A stretch of DNA of 64,000 nucleotides, from contig JAKITK010000009.1 in assembly GCA_021648125.1 (NCBI GenBank), positions 1-64,000 on the forward strand, given 5' to 3'. The notes under the pieces were generated by a model, which did not search any database, was not told the DNA's origin, and saw nothing but the letters and a program-made list of their open reading frames with translations. Made by a program: the position numbers and the translations under genes. Within the stretch, counting starts at the first letter, position 1; each line of letters starts with the position of its first letter. This document shows, one piece after another, positions 24,310 through 32,841 of the stretch. This DNA comes from Lysobacterales bacterium. GTDB lineage: Bacteria; Pseudomonadota; Gammaproteobacteria; Xanthomonadales; SZUA-36.

Positions 24310-26430
24310 ATGAAAGTCAACTTTACAAGTTTAACAATAACAATTCTTATATTGTTTACCTACAATCTAGCTAATGGACAAGGTGTTTATTGGGTTGATA
24401 ACAATGGTAGCTCTCCATGGAGCCAAGCTCAGAACTCAGCCCCTTTATCTGGTGGTGCAGCAGCCTCAATAAGCACAGCCAACGCCAATGCCCAACCTGG
24501 CGATATCATTTATATGAGAGGTGGAGATTACAATACGACTATAAGACCTAATAATTCGGGCACCTCTGGGAGTCTAATAACCTTTCAAAGATACCAAGGT
24601 GAAAAGGTTGTATTTGATGGACTAAGAAATTGTGTTGTTTTAGATAAAAAAGACTACATTGTAGTAGATGGAATATATTGTTATAGAACAAGTAAAGCTT
24701 GGGTGGTTTTAGATAATGGGAGCTCCAATAACACTATAAAAAACAGTGTGTTTGAGACGGCTTATAATTGGGATGGTATTAGTATGCGAGATGGAACTAC
24801 TCGCAATACAATTTTAAATAATTCATTTTTAGGGACCTGTAGTCGTACAAGTGATTTTGTGGTACCCGGTAATGTTAGTGCTGTTGATACTAACTCAGGA
24901 GGTCCTGCAGATTTTATTTATATGACTCCTAATACATCTTATAACTTAATAGAGGGCAATGATTTTGGCAATGGAGCACTCCATCAGGCAATAATGTCAA
25001 AAGCAAGTTACAATATTTACCGAAGCAATATTTTTCAAAATAAATTGCACACTAATCTGGGTATGATGACTGGTCTTAGCCCAATGTTTGGTAATGTAAT
25101 CGAAAGTAATGTTTTTTTAGATGCAGGAAAAGACTATTTGCTTAATTATTGCGGCTCAGTTCGTGATAAAAGAGCTAGATACCACAACCAAATTGTAGTC
25201 GGAGGTGGAAGGAATACCATAATAAGAGGTAATGTTTTTACTGGAGGGGTGAATGTTGAAAATACAAGTTTGAGGTTTGAGGCTTTAGACAACCGAGTAT
25301 ATAACAACACGCATTATAGAAATATAATCAATTATTTTATGTACGCTGGAATAACTAATCCTCCCTATGATTATAATGGCGAGGTATTTATAAACAACAT
25401 TTTAGCAAAAGCCGAGAATTTTGATAATCGCGTGGATGAGAATGGCGGAACTATATTCGCTTATGAGATTAAGGTTGACTGGGATGCTACCTCAGGCAAT
25501 TCTATTTGCAACAATAATATCTGGAATGCCAATGGTGGGCAGATTGTGTTAGGAAGCAACAATACCTGTGGGAACTCCAATATGAATATAGACCCGAAGT
25601 TTGTAAATGAGGCAGCTGTCGCCAGCGATTCCGTTTTGCGTTTACAAGCATTTTCTCCTATGATTGATGCAGGTAGTTGGCTAACTACAATCACTAGTTC
25701 GACAGGTTCGGGAACAGTATTCCAGGTAGATGACGCAAAGTTTTTCTTCGGTGGATATGGGATGGTGGAAGGTGATCTCATCCAATTTGAGGGACAAAAT
25801 ACACCTATTCGAATTACAGATGTGAGCTACTCTGACAATAGAATAACCGTAAGTCAAAACACCTCTTGGACTAACGGGTTGGGTATAGCGCTACCTTATA
25901 GTGGTAACAAACCAGATATTGGTGCGCATGAATACTATGTAGCAAGATTGCCCGAGCCGGGGGCGGCAATACCAATAACCTATGAAGGAGAAGATTTGCT
26001 CGTAGTATCTTCATCTGGGGATGATATGTTAAATTCAAATAATGCCGAGGCCAGCAATGGTCAATATTTTTTGTACAAATCCGATACCATCGGAGATTAT
26101 GTAACCTTTAATGTTACTATAGCTCAAGCTGGAGAGCAGATGATCTCTCTGGACTTCTGGTCACATATCAGTCGCGGAACAATTCAGCTATCGATAGATG
26201 GAACTAATGTAGGCTCACCAGTTGACCAGAACCGCAGATCGCAATTTCTAGTTACTGATATAGATTTAGGCTACTACAACTTTCCAAGCACAGGTATATA
26301 TCAATTTAAGTTTACTAATGTAGCTCGTAATGCAAGTAGTGGCAATCATAAGTTTGTAATTGATTTAATTAGATTAACTGCCAACGATACAACTCCAGTG
26401 AATATAATCTTTACTAATGGGTTTGAGTAA
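24310..26430 (+). CDS. Secreted right-handed beta-helix protein with C-terminal carbohydrate-binding-like domain
   Basis: The 706-residue protein has a signal peptide (cleavage near NLANG, residue about 23) and a long parallel beta-helix region (about 40-440) with the spaced N-x-I/F rungs of pectate-lyase-like folds ('NTIKNSVFE', 'NLIEGNDFGNG', 'NTIIRGNVFTGG'). A beta-sandwich at about 560-690 opens 'YEGEDLLVVSSSG', like CBM6/35 modules. The protein ends in IIFTNGFE, a terminal tail shared with other exported proteins of such bacteria. Activity could be polysaccharide lyase or binding. The gene is visibly more AT-rich than its neighbours, suggesting transfer. Confidence 0.8.
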   Translation: MKVNFTSLTITILILFTYNLANGQGVYWVDNNGSSPWSQAQNSAPLSGGAAASISTANANAQPGDIIYMRGGDYNTTIRPNNSGTSGSLITFQRYQGEKVVFDGLRNCVVLDKKDYIVVDGIYCYRTSKAWVVLDNGSSNNTIKNSVFETAYNWDGISMRDGTTRNTILNNSFLGTCSRTSDFVVPGNVSAVDTNSGGPADFIYMTPNTSYNLIEGNDFGNGALHQAIMSKASYNIYRSNIFQNKLHTNLGMMTGLSPMFGNVIESNVFLDAGKDYLLNYCGSVRDKRARYHNQIVVGGGRNTIIRGNVFTGGVNVENTSLRFEALDNRVYNNTHYRNIINYFMYAGITNPPYDYNGEVFINNILAKAENFDNRVDENGGTIFAYEIKVDWDATSGNSICNNNIWNANGGQIVLGSNNTCGNSNMNIDPKFVNEAAVASDSVLRLQAFSPMIDAGSWLTTITSSTGSGTVFQVDDAKFFFGGYGMVEGDLIQFEGQNTPIRITDVSYSDNRITVSQNTSWTNGLGIALPYSGNKPDIGAHEYYVARLPEPGAAIPITYEGEDLLVVSSSGDDMLNSNNAEASNGQYFLYKSDTIGDYVTFNVTIAQAGEQMISLDFWSHISRGTIQLSIDGTNVGSPVDQNRRSQFLVTDIDLGYYNFPSTGIYQFKFTNVARNASSGNHKFVIDLIRLTANDTTPVNIIFTNGFE

Positions 26431-26527
26431 TACAACAGCTTTGTGTTGGTTCATAAAAGAAATCCGCATTTGGCTGGATAATACCCTGTTGCAGATACCG
26501 CCATCGAGCACGACTGGCAGGCTATTC

Positions 26528-27508
26528 TCAGGCCCGGCTAGAGTCAAAGCTAATGCAGTTAGCAATCTGTTGGCAGTCTGTTAGTGTCATCACCAGACGA
26601 TCAAAACCGAGCGCCACACCTGCACATTCCGGTAGGCCCTGTTTTTGTGCTGTGATCAGGTGTTGATCAAGAGATACCGCAGGCAAGTTCTGTTTTTTTC
26701 GTTTCTGGTTATCCCCCAAAAATCGTTGTTCCAGTTCAGCGGCGTTAGTTAATTCTTGGTAGCCGTTTGCCAGCTCCTGTTGGCCCAAATAGATTTCGAA
26801 CCTGAGCGCAGTTTCCCGATTTTTTGGGTTGAGCATTGCCAGGGCGGCCTGGCTGGCTGGAAAATCATGGACTATGGTGATGCCATCCCGGGGTAGACCG
26901 GGTTGGATAATCATACTCATGATAAAGTCCAGCCACTCGTCATGTTGCAGGTGCTCCGGACTGTGAAGCTGGTGTTTTTTGGCCAGCACCGCAAATTCGG
27001 TAGGACTGGCTGAGAAGGGATCCAATCCGGTGACATTATTAAATAACTCCTGATAGCTCACCCAGTTTAACGGCCACTGTCGGATATGTTGTTGCTTAAC
27101 TTTGCTTGCCAGAAAATAAATAAGATCGACGACTTCCGCAGCTACTTCCTGCCAGGAGTAATTTTCCCGGTACCACTCAAGCATGGTGAATTCCGGATTA
27201 TGGAATTGCCCGGATTCTTCTTGGCGAAAAACCTTGCCAAGCTCATAACAGTCACCATAACCCGCAGCCAGTAATCGTTTGAGTGGAAATTCCGGAGAAG
27301 TCCTGAGATACATTTCATTCTTACCGGCGGTAATAAAACTCTGGATGTTCGGGTCGGGGTTGCCGCTGTGGGATAAAATAGGGGTTTCGACTTCGAGAAC
27401 ACCGCGCTGTTTAAAGAACTTGCGGGTGGCAGTTAGCAGGCGGGCTCTGTGTTGTAAATTAGTGAGTATGGCGCTGGGTTTCCAATTTAAATTCGAATTT
27501 AAAGTCAT
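26528..27508 (-). CDS. epmA: EF-P lysine ligase EpmA (PoxA/GenX)
   Basis: The 326-residue protein is a lysyl-tRNA synthetase-like catalytic core without the anticodon-binding domain, the length typical of EpmA. Class II motif 2 is seen as 'KVFRQEESGQFHNPEFTMLEWY' (split in the family as FR-E) and motif 3 as 'GVALGFDRLVM'. EpmA attaches (R)-beta-lysine to a Lys of elongation factor P, which relieves ribosome stalling at proline runs. The start codon overlaps the ppx stop by 4 nt, so the two genes are co-translated. No epmB or efp is in this window. Confidence 0.92.
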   Translation of the reverse strand: MTLNSNLNWKPSAILTNLQHRARLLTATRKFFKQRGVLEVETPILSHSGNPDPNIQSFITAGKNEMYLRTSPEFPLKRLLAAGYGDCYELGKVFRQEESGQFHNPEFTMLEWYRENYSWQEVAAEVVDLIYFLASKVKQQHIRQWPLNWVSYQELFNNVTGLDPFSASPTEFAVLAKKHQLHSPEHLQHDEWLDFIMSMIIQPGLPRDGITIVHDFPASQAALAMLNPKNRETALRFEIYLGQQELANGYQELTNAAELEQRFLGDNQKRKKQNLPAVSLDQHLITAQKQGLPECAGVALGFDRLVMTLTDCQQIANCISFDSSRA

Positions 27509-29058
27509 ACAGACAAATTACATTTGGGATCGTTTTCAAGAATTAATTCAAAGCCTAGTTTTTCCAGTTGGCTGGTTTCTGCTTGCAGGTCGCTTAGCGC
27601 GAGTGCGTGTTTTTGTTGCCAGATTTTGGGCAGACTGAGGACTAAACGGGCTACTTTTGTTTTTTTTAGTTCCAGTTCCAAATCGGGTATTGAAGCATCG
27701 TTGCGGGACCGGCATAAAATGATACTGAGCCTGAATATTGAAATTAATAAAAATATTTTTTTCTGCCGAGTAGGAACTGACTCGCGAAGATCATCAGGCA
27801 ACTCTCGACGCTGGGATATGATCAATTTTGCAAGCAACTGCTGATCTTGATGGGAAAAACCGGGCATGTCACTATTTTCAATCAGGTAAGCAGAGTGCCG
27901 ATGGTAACTTTGGTGTGAGATTGCTAGGCCAATTTCATGCACTTGGCAGGCCCAGGCGAGCAGCTCACGGTCGCTCTTTTTCAGCCCGCCATCTGTGGAT
28001 ATTTGCCCGAATAAATCGCTGGAAACACGCCATACACGCTCAACTTGCTCGGAATCCACAGAATAGCGTTTACTCAGCTGATCGATGGTTTGCTGGCGCG
28101 GGTCAGTGAGACTGTAACGCCCGATTAAATCTAACAAAACACCCTCTCGCAGGGCCCATCTCGATATTTGCATGTTTTTCAGGTCGAGATCCTGGAACAA
28201 GGCTTCCAGCAGGATGACACCGCCAATAAACACTGGGCGGCGGCGTTCAGATAAACCGTCTAATGAAATCTCCTCGATGGTCTTAAAATCGAGCAGGCGA
28301 TCCTTTAGTTTGAGCATAGCTTTGCGGGTAATGCCTTTGGATGTCCAGCCCTGTTGTAAGCAGACCTCATGGATTGCACGGATGGTGCCGGAACACCCGA
28401 CGGATTCATCCCAATCAATGTTTCGGTACTGGTATTTGTAACGTCGAAAATTTGTTCTGAATAGATTTCTAGCGGACTGCCAACGACGGCGACTGATTTT
28501 TCCATCCGCAAAAAACTTCTGGGTTAGGGAAACACAACCGAACGACAGGCTTTCAAGTAATTCGGGCTGGTCTTGGCTACCAACAATTATCTCGGTGCTA
28601 CCGCCACCGATATCCACAACCAGGCGGGTAACAGGCTGGGGCTGACTCATAAAGCCGGTTACCCCGAGAAAAATTAGTCGGGCTTCTTCTCTGCCGGCAA
28701 TAATTTCTATACGGAAACCAAGGGCTGTTTCTGCGGCATGTATAAATTTTCGCGGATTGCCTAAGCGGCGCAATCCCTGGGTGCCTACAATTCTGACTTG
28801 CGCCGGCGGTATATCTCTCAGGCGTTGGCCAAATCGTTGTAAACACGCAAGCGCTCGTTCTTCGGTGACTTTATCAAGCTCTCCACGGGTAGAAATTCCA
28901 CCACCCATTCGCACCATTTCTTTAATCCGGTCGATAACATGAATATCACCACCAACTTCGTCCTGGCGCACGATGAGCAGGTGAAAGCTATTGGAGCCCA
29001 GATCGCAGGTAGCATGGTAAGTATGCAAGTTATCAGAAGTCAAAATATTCGCGTTCAT
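27505..29058 (-). CDS. ppx: Ppx/GppA exopolyphosphatase
   Basis: Starting at ATG 29058 the protein has 517 residues. The actin-like ATPase N-terminus has CDLGSNSFHLLI and VVDIGGGSTEI (phosphate-binding loops) with catalytic-region 'EARLIFLGV', and an HD-like C-terminal domain contains 'ACQVHEIGLAISH'. It hydrolyses polyphosphate or pppGpp. The start codon lies inside a 29-bp repeat (29050-29078) that also occurs at the end of the palindromic element at 12 kb. Placement between phoB and epmA fits phosphate-linked regulation. Confidence 0.9.
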   Translation of the reverse strand: MNANILTSDNLHTYHATCDLGSNSFHLLIVRQDEVGGDIHVIDRIKEMVRMGGGISTRGELDKVTEERALACLQRFGQRLRDIPPAQVRIVGTQGLRRLGNPRKFIHAAETALGFRIEIIAGREEARLIFLGVTGFMSQPQPVTRLVVDIGGGSTEIIVGSQDQPELLESLSFGCVSLTQKFFADGKISRRRWQSARNLFRTNFRRYKYQYRNIDWDESVGCSGTIRAIHEVCLQQGWTSKGITRKAMLKLKDRLLDFKTIEEISLDGLSERRRPVFIGGVILLEALFQDLDLKNMQISRWALREGVLLDLIGRYSLTDPRQQTIDQLSKRYSVDSEQVERVWRVSSDLFGQISTDGGLKKSDRELLAWACQVHEIGLAISHQSYHRHSAYLIENSDMPGFSHQDQQLLAKLIISQRRELPDDLRESVPTRQKKIFLLISIFRLSIILCRSRNDASIPDLELELKKTKVARLVLSLPKIWQQKHALALSDLQAETSQLEKLGFELILENDPKCNLSV

Positions 29059-29078
29059 TGAATTAATAGAGGTGCCCT
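29050..29078 (-). repeat. 29-bp repeat shared with the 12-kb element, spanning phoB stop to ppx start
   Basis: This 29-bp segment is identical, on the opposite strand, to 12035-12063. It begins with the last base pair of the phoB stop codon region and ends in the third codon of ppx, thus supplying the ppx ATG and most of the 19-bp intergenic gap. No second terminal arm is visible nearby, so this may be a solo end left by an element. At both sites the repeat starts directly at a stop codon. Confidence 0.85.
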
Positions 29079-29773
29079 TAAGTGTCCATGTCGCTGGAAA
29101 AGCGATAACCAAAACCACGAACCGTCTGGATATAGTTGTCCAGACCAAGTTCCTGAAGGATTTTTCGAACTCGACGGATGTGCACATCTACGGTGCGTTC
29201 TTCTACATAAACATTGCCGCCCCAAACTTGATCAAGCAGCTGACTGCGGCTGTAGGCTCTGTTGGGGTGACGGATAAAAAATTCCAACAAGCGGTACTCA
29301 GTAGGTGCCAGTTGGATTTCTTTATCCTCGGTGAGGATGCGTCGAGCCTGGACATCTAACTGCAGTTTACCTGCTTGTAGTGGTTTTTCTCCGGGGGTTA
29401 AGGCGGTGCGGCGCAACAAGCTTTTAATTCTTGCGATCAGCTCACGGGGCGAAAACGGCTTGAGAATATAATCATCGCAACCGGTTTCCAGTCCGTTAAC
29501 TCGATCATTTTCGGTAGATCGGGCGGTAAGCATAATAATTGGTAAGTCGCGGGTAGCAGCGTCCGCACGCAGTCGGCGGGCTAGTTCGATGCCATTGGTG
29601 CCGGGCATCATCCAGTCGAGCAAAACAATATCCGGGCGGTTGTCGCTTATAACTGCCAGTGCAGCCTGCGCATCTTGCGCTGTCAGGGTTTCCATTTTTG
29701 CGCGGGATAATGAAAACACCAACATATCTCTGATGCTGGCCTCATCATCTACAATTAAAACTTTTACGGGCAT
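29078..29773 (-). CDS. phoB: Phosphate regulon response regulator PhoB-like
   Basis: The 231-residue OmpR-type regulator starts at ATG 29773 (GAGAATTCC precedes). The receiver has Asp10/Asp11, phospho-acceptor in 'IVLLDWMMPGTNG' and Lys in 'YILKPFSP'. The winged helix ends 'VDVHIRRVRKILQELGLDNYIQTVRGFGYRF' (split across wing). This resembles PhoB most closely. A phoR kinase gene normally follows; here ppx follows instead, so the sensor is encoded elsewhere or another kinase acts. PhoB activates phosphate-starvation genes. Confidence 0.85.
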   Translation of the reverse strand: MPVKVLIVDDEASIRDMLVFSLSRAKMETLTAQDAQAALAVISDNRPDIVLLDWMMPGTNGIELARRLRADAATRDLPIIMLTARSTENDRVNGLETGCDDYILKPFSPRELIARIKSLLRRTALTPGEKPLQAGKLQLDVQARRILTEDKEIQLAPTEYRLLEFFIRHPNRAYSRSQLLDQVWGGNVYVEERTVDVHIRRVRKILQELGLDNYIQTVRGFGYRFSSDMDT

Positions 29774-29839
29774 GGAATTCTCATACAACTTAATATATTG
29801 GAGACGCTGATATCTTACCCGTAAGCCAGCTACAAATCT

Positions 29840-31372
29840 CTAAGATCGTTGCGTCTTTTGCAGTCGCTGACCGCCTTCTGCTAATTCTATTTCCAGCTCA
29901 GACAATCTAGCTGAAATTCTCGAGCGTTGGTAATAATCCAGGTCTGTCTGTCGGGAAACTTCGCGCAGTTTCATCACCGCTTGATGTAAGTGGCCGCGCA
30001 AATAGTGTGCTTCGGCCACCGCTTCAGAGCGTTTGATGGGTAGTTCAGCACGGTTGGCGGCTTGCGCGTAGAGGTCATAAATGCTCGGGTCATTATCCCG
30101 CACCAGCAGTTGCTCACGGATAATCGGAATTGCCCGTTCAGCAGACTCCCGCGTGCCATCAGCAAGTAATGCCCGCAGCAGGTAGGTGCTAATAACGGTA
30201 TTTCCGGGAAAGCGGTTGTAGAGGACTTGCAGTCGTTCCTGAGCTCTGCTGAATTGCCCCTGCTCAGAATCCAGTAGTGTAGCCTCGATAATAAAAGCAC
30301 CGCGGTCGGGATCTTCATCTAGCAAGTCGTCGAGCAGTCTGCGCGCGTGTTCGATTTCACCCTTGGTTTTCATGCTCATTACCAGCCCGTACTTAACCGC
30401 AGTCCGTTGGTTTGAGGTGAGGTCTGTGCGGCTGAGTAGTGCGCTGAAGTAACGAATCGCTTCCTCGGGCTTATTGATGTATTCCGATGCACGGATACGC
30501 GCTTTAACCAGATAAAAGTTTAGGTCATCACGGGGGTTGAATACCTCGATTTTGGAAGCGCGATTTTTGGCTTCCGCCACGCGAGTGGTGCTCAGTGGGT
30601 GAGTCCGCATATACTCAGGCGGGCCTTCGCCATTGGAGCGAGAAGCGCGCCCCATTTTGGAGAAAAAATCGGCCATTCCCATAGGGTCATAACCGGATGC
30701 GGCCATGGTTTGTATGCCCAGTCGGTCAGCTTCATGCTCGTTTTGGCGAGTAAAGTTGATTCGGTTTTGGGTAGTTAGTGCCTGTCCCGTCATTAACGCG
30801 CCCTGGGCCACTTCTGCACTACCGGAAAGTATTGCTAGGCCCAACATGGCCAGCATAACTGGCAGATTAACTTTGCGTGCGTTTTCCATACCCCTGGCGG
30901 CATGCGACTGGGTGATGTGGGCGATTTCATGGCCGAGGACACCGGCGACCTCGGCTTCGGTATCCGCTGCCATGATTAGGCCGGTATGTAGGGCAATTAG
31001 ACCTCCGGGTGCTGCCCAGGCATTTAAAACCGGGTTTTTGATGACCACAAAATGAAAATTGGTTTCCGGGCGGCTGGAGTTTGAAGCCAAGCGATGGCCC
31101 ATATCCACAAAATAAGCTTTTACCAATGGGTCTTCAACCAGCAAATTATAGGCTCGTAACTGCCGAACCAGGGATTTAGCGTATTCTGCTGCCTCTTTGT
31201 TGCTGAAACTACTGTCGAAGGAGCCGCCGATATCGGGCAAGCGAACACGACTTTTGTCATCACTGCTGTAGCGTTCAGCAGTCTGGGCAATGCTGGCCGT
31301 AGCAATTAGCAATACAAATGCTGTTAGGCATAGTTTGCGTAGACTTGGGAATGAACGATTCAACAGATACAT
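29840..31372 (-). CDS. bepA: BepA-like M48 periplasmic metalloprotease/chaperone
   Basis: The 510-residue protein has a signal peptide (residues 1-29), an M48 protease domain with HEIAH zinc motif ('GVLGHEIAHITQSHAARG'), a third-ligand 'NEHEADRLGIQ', and C-terminal TPR repeats (about 290-500). BepA assists assembly of LptD and degrades stalled outer-membrane proteins. Length and layout match. It is divergent from the tus genes. Confidence 0.92.
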   Translation of the reverse strand: MYLLNRSFPSLRKLCLTAFVLLIATASIAQTAERYSSDDKSRVRLPDIGGSFDSSFSNKEAAEYAKSLVRQLRAYNLLVEDPLVKAYFVDMGHRLASNSSRPETNFHFVVIKNPVLNAWAAPGGLIALHTGLIMAADTEAEVAGVLGHEIAHITQSHAARGMENARKVNLPVMLAMLGLAILSGSAEVAQGALMTGQALTTQNRINFTRQNEHEADRLGIQTMAASGYDPMGMADFFSKMGRASRSNGEGPPEYMRTHPLSTTRVAEAKNRASKIEVFNPRDDLNFYLVKARIRASEYINKPEEAIRYFSALLSRTDLTSNQRTAVKYGLVMSMKTKGEIEHARRLLDDLLDEDPDRGAFIIEATLLDSEQGQFSRAQERLQVLYNRFPGNTVISTYLLRALLADGTRESAERAIPIIREQLLVRDNDPSIYDLYAQAANRAELPIKRSEAVAEAHYLRGHLHQAVMKLREVSRQTDLDYYQRSRISARLSELEIELAEGGQRLQKTQRS

Positions 31373-31425
31373 GCTCGCGTGTTTGTGGTTACAATAAAGA
31401 CCACTAATTTATAACACAGTTCCCT

Positions 31426-32118
31426 ATGCAGAAGCGATTGAATATCAACGGCAGAGTCCTGAGTTTGTGTCAGCCACCGTCTTCATACTTGAGTTCTCAG
31501 TCAGCACAAAGCTGGTGTAAGCAACGCCTTGAGGCTGGCGTACAGCCACCGGTGGTCTGGTTTTTACAAGATGCAGTTTACCATGTCCTTCGCCCCCAAG
31601 CAGAGACGGGCAGGCAGACAGATGTTTATGAGGCATGGAAAACGCTGAAAAAACAAGGTGTTAAGCTTGCGGTTTGTCAGTCCTCTTGCGCTCGCCGCTT
31701 GCCGCCCGGTAGTCTGGATAATGATATATTTGAGCTTTCCACCCTGACACAGTGGGCGGCTGAGCTGATTCAGCAAGCTGAGGCTAGGACGGAGGCAATC
31801 TATTGCATAGTGGATGAGCCGGCATTAAATATTCGATTTTTACGAGAAAAAATCGACCCTGTGCTGTCACTGCTGGCATTAGAGGTGCCGGTTAGATTGG
31901 TGTTTACCGCAGCAGTCGTTGACCATTTATTAGACGATAAATATTGGCGAAAGTGGCGAATGTTGCCAGAAACCGAAGAGCTTATCAGCTTATTTCTATG
32001 CACCGATGATTTGATGCCTGAATACAGGCATAGTCTAAATGAGCGCGGAGACATTCAGTTTTTGTCTGCGCTTGAGTTCTCTGAAATTACAGAAAAAAGT
32101 TGTTGTGTGTATGTCTGA
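31426..32118 (+). CDS. Fused TusD-TusC-like (DsrE/DsrF) sulfur-transfer protein
   Basis: The 230-residue protein looks like two DsrE-family domains in one chain. The first (about 1-118) has the TusD-type 'LKKQGVKLAVCQSSCARR', with a Cys at the sulfur-relay position. The second (about 118-230) opens 'EAIYCIVDEPAL' like TusC. In E. coli TusB, TusC and TusD are separate and pass sulfur to TusE for tRNA 2-thiouridine. Its stop overlaps the tusE start by 8 nt. No TusB is seen. The two-domain reading is from pattern and length and is moderately certain. Confidence 0.65.
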   Translation: MQKRLNINGRVLSLCQPPSSYLSSQSAQSWCKQRLEAGVQPPVVWFLQDAVYHVLRPQAETGRQTDVYEAWKTLKKQGVKLAVCQSSCARRLPPGSLDNDIFELSTLTQWAAELIQQAEARTEAIYCIVDEPALNIRFLREKIDPVLSLLALEVPVRLVFTAAVVDHLLDDKYWRKWRMLPETEELISLFLCTDDLMPEYRHSLNERGDIQFLSALEFSEITEKSCCVYV

Positions 32119-32467
32119 AAAAGATGCCAGCAAGAGCACAATTGTAGTTGATGGGCTTAGCTATGACCTCGATGAGGCCGGATATTTGTTGGACGTGGAT
32201 TCCTGGACTCGTGCATTTGCAGAGGCCAAGGCACGCAGTGAAAGTTTGCAATTACTGCCAGATCACTGGCAACTAATCGAGTATGCGCGTGAGTTTTATC
32301 AGCGTTACGATGAATCGCCACCGATGCGGCCACTGGTGAAATGGCTGCAACAGCAAAAGGCTGAGGAGACAGGACACTCTCGCTATCTGTATCGCTTATT
32401 TCCCGATGGCCCCGGCAAACAACTGAGTTTGCTTGCGGGCTTGCCAAAACCGGTAAGTTGCATATAA
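32111..32467 (+). CDS. tusE: TusE/DsrC-family sulfur carrier
   Basis: Starting at ATG 32111, the 118-residue protein has the DsrC fold: 'DEAGYLLDVDSWTRAFAEA', 'LLPDHWQLIEYAREFYQRY' and a C-terminal arm ending KPVSCI with the penultimate conserved Cys. It lacks the second arm cysteine of dissimilatory DsrC, so it is the TusE type that delivers sulfur to MnmA for U34 thiolation. It is translationally coupled to the upstream DsrE-like gene and followed by a glutaredoxin. Confidence 0.9.
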   Translation: MSEKDASKSTIVVDGLSYDLDEAGYLLDVDSWTRAFAEAKARSESLQLLPDHWQLIEYAREFYQRYDESPPMRPLVKWLQQQKAEETGHSRYLYRLFPDGPGKQLSLLAGLPKPVSCI

Positions 32468-32535
32468 TCAGGCTTTGATTAAATAAGCATTGGCTAAACA
32501 AGCATTGACTAATGCTGGGGATTACGGAAACGGGA

Positions 32536-32793
32536 ATGTCTGAAATTGAAATGTACACCAAGGGGTTTTGCCCTTATTGCATTGCGGCTAAGCACCTGCT
32601 TAAGAAAAAACCTCTAGTATTCAAAGAAGTCCCCATCGACCGCAATCCGGATTTACGGGCAGAAATGATCCAGCGATCCGGTCGTAGTACAGTACCGCAA
32701 ATTTTTATCAATGGTGATTCGATTGGCGGTTATTCAGAGATGAGTGCACTCGAGCAAAGCGGGCAACTCGACCTGCTGTTGGCGACTGGCTAA
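32536..32793 (+). CDS. grxC: Glutaredoxin 3
   Basis: The 85-residue protein starts MSEIEMYTKG and has the dithiol active site CPYC near residue 12, 'RSGRSTVPQIFINGDSIGGYSEM' with the cis-Pro and glutathione-binding GG, as in GrxC. The ATG at 32536 is preferred to the upstream ATG at 32512 because it gives the normal length. It probably belongs to the tus operon and could reduce persulfide relay cysteines, though GrxC is a general reductant. Confidence 0.92.
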   Translation: MSEIEMYTKGFCPYCIAAKHLLKKKPLVFKEVPIDRNPDLRAEMIQRSGRSTVPQIFINGDSIGGYSEMSALEQSGQLDLLLATG

Positions 32794-32841
32794 TTCACCA
32801 GTAACCTAGTTATCTTTGACTCAGCTATACTTGACTAAGGC

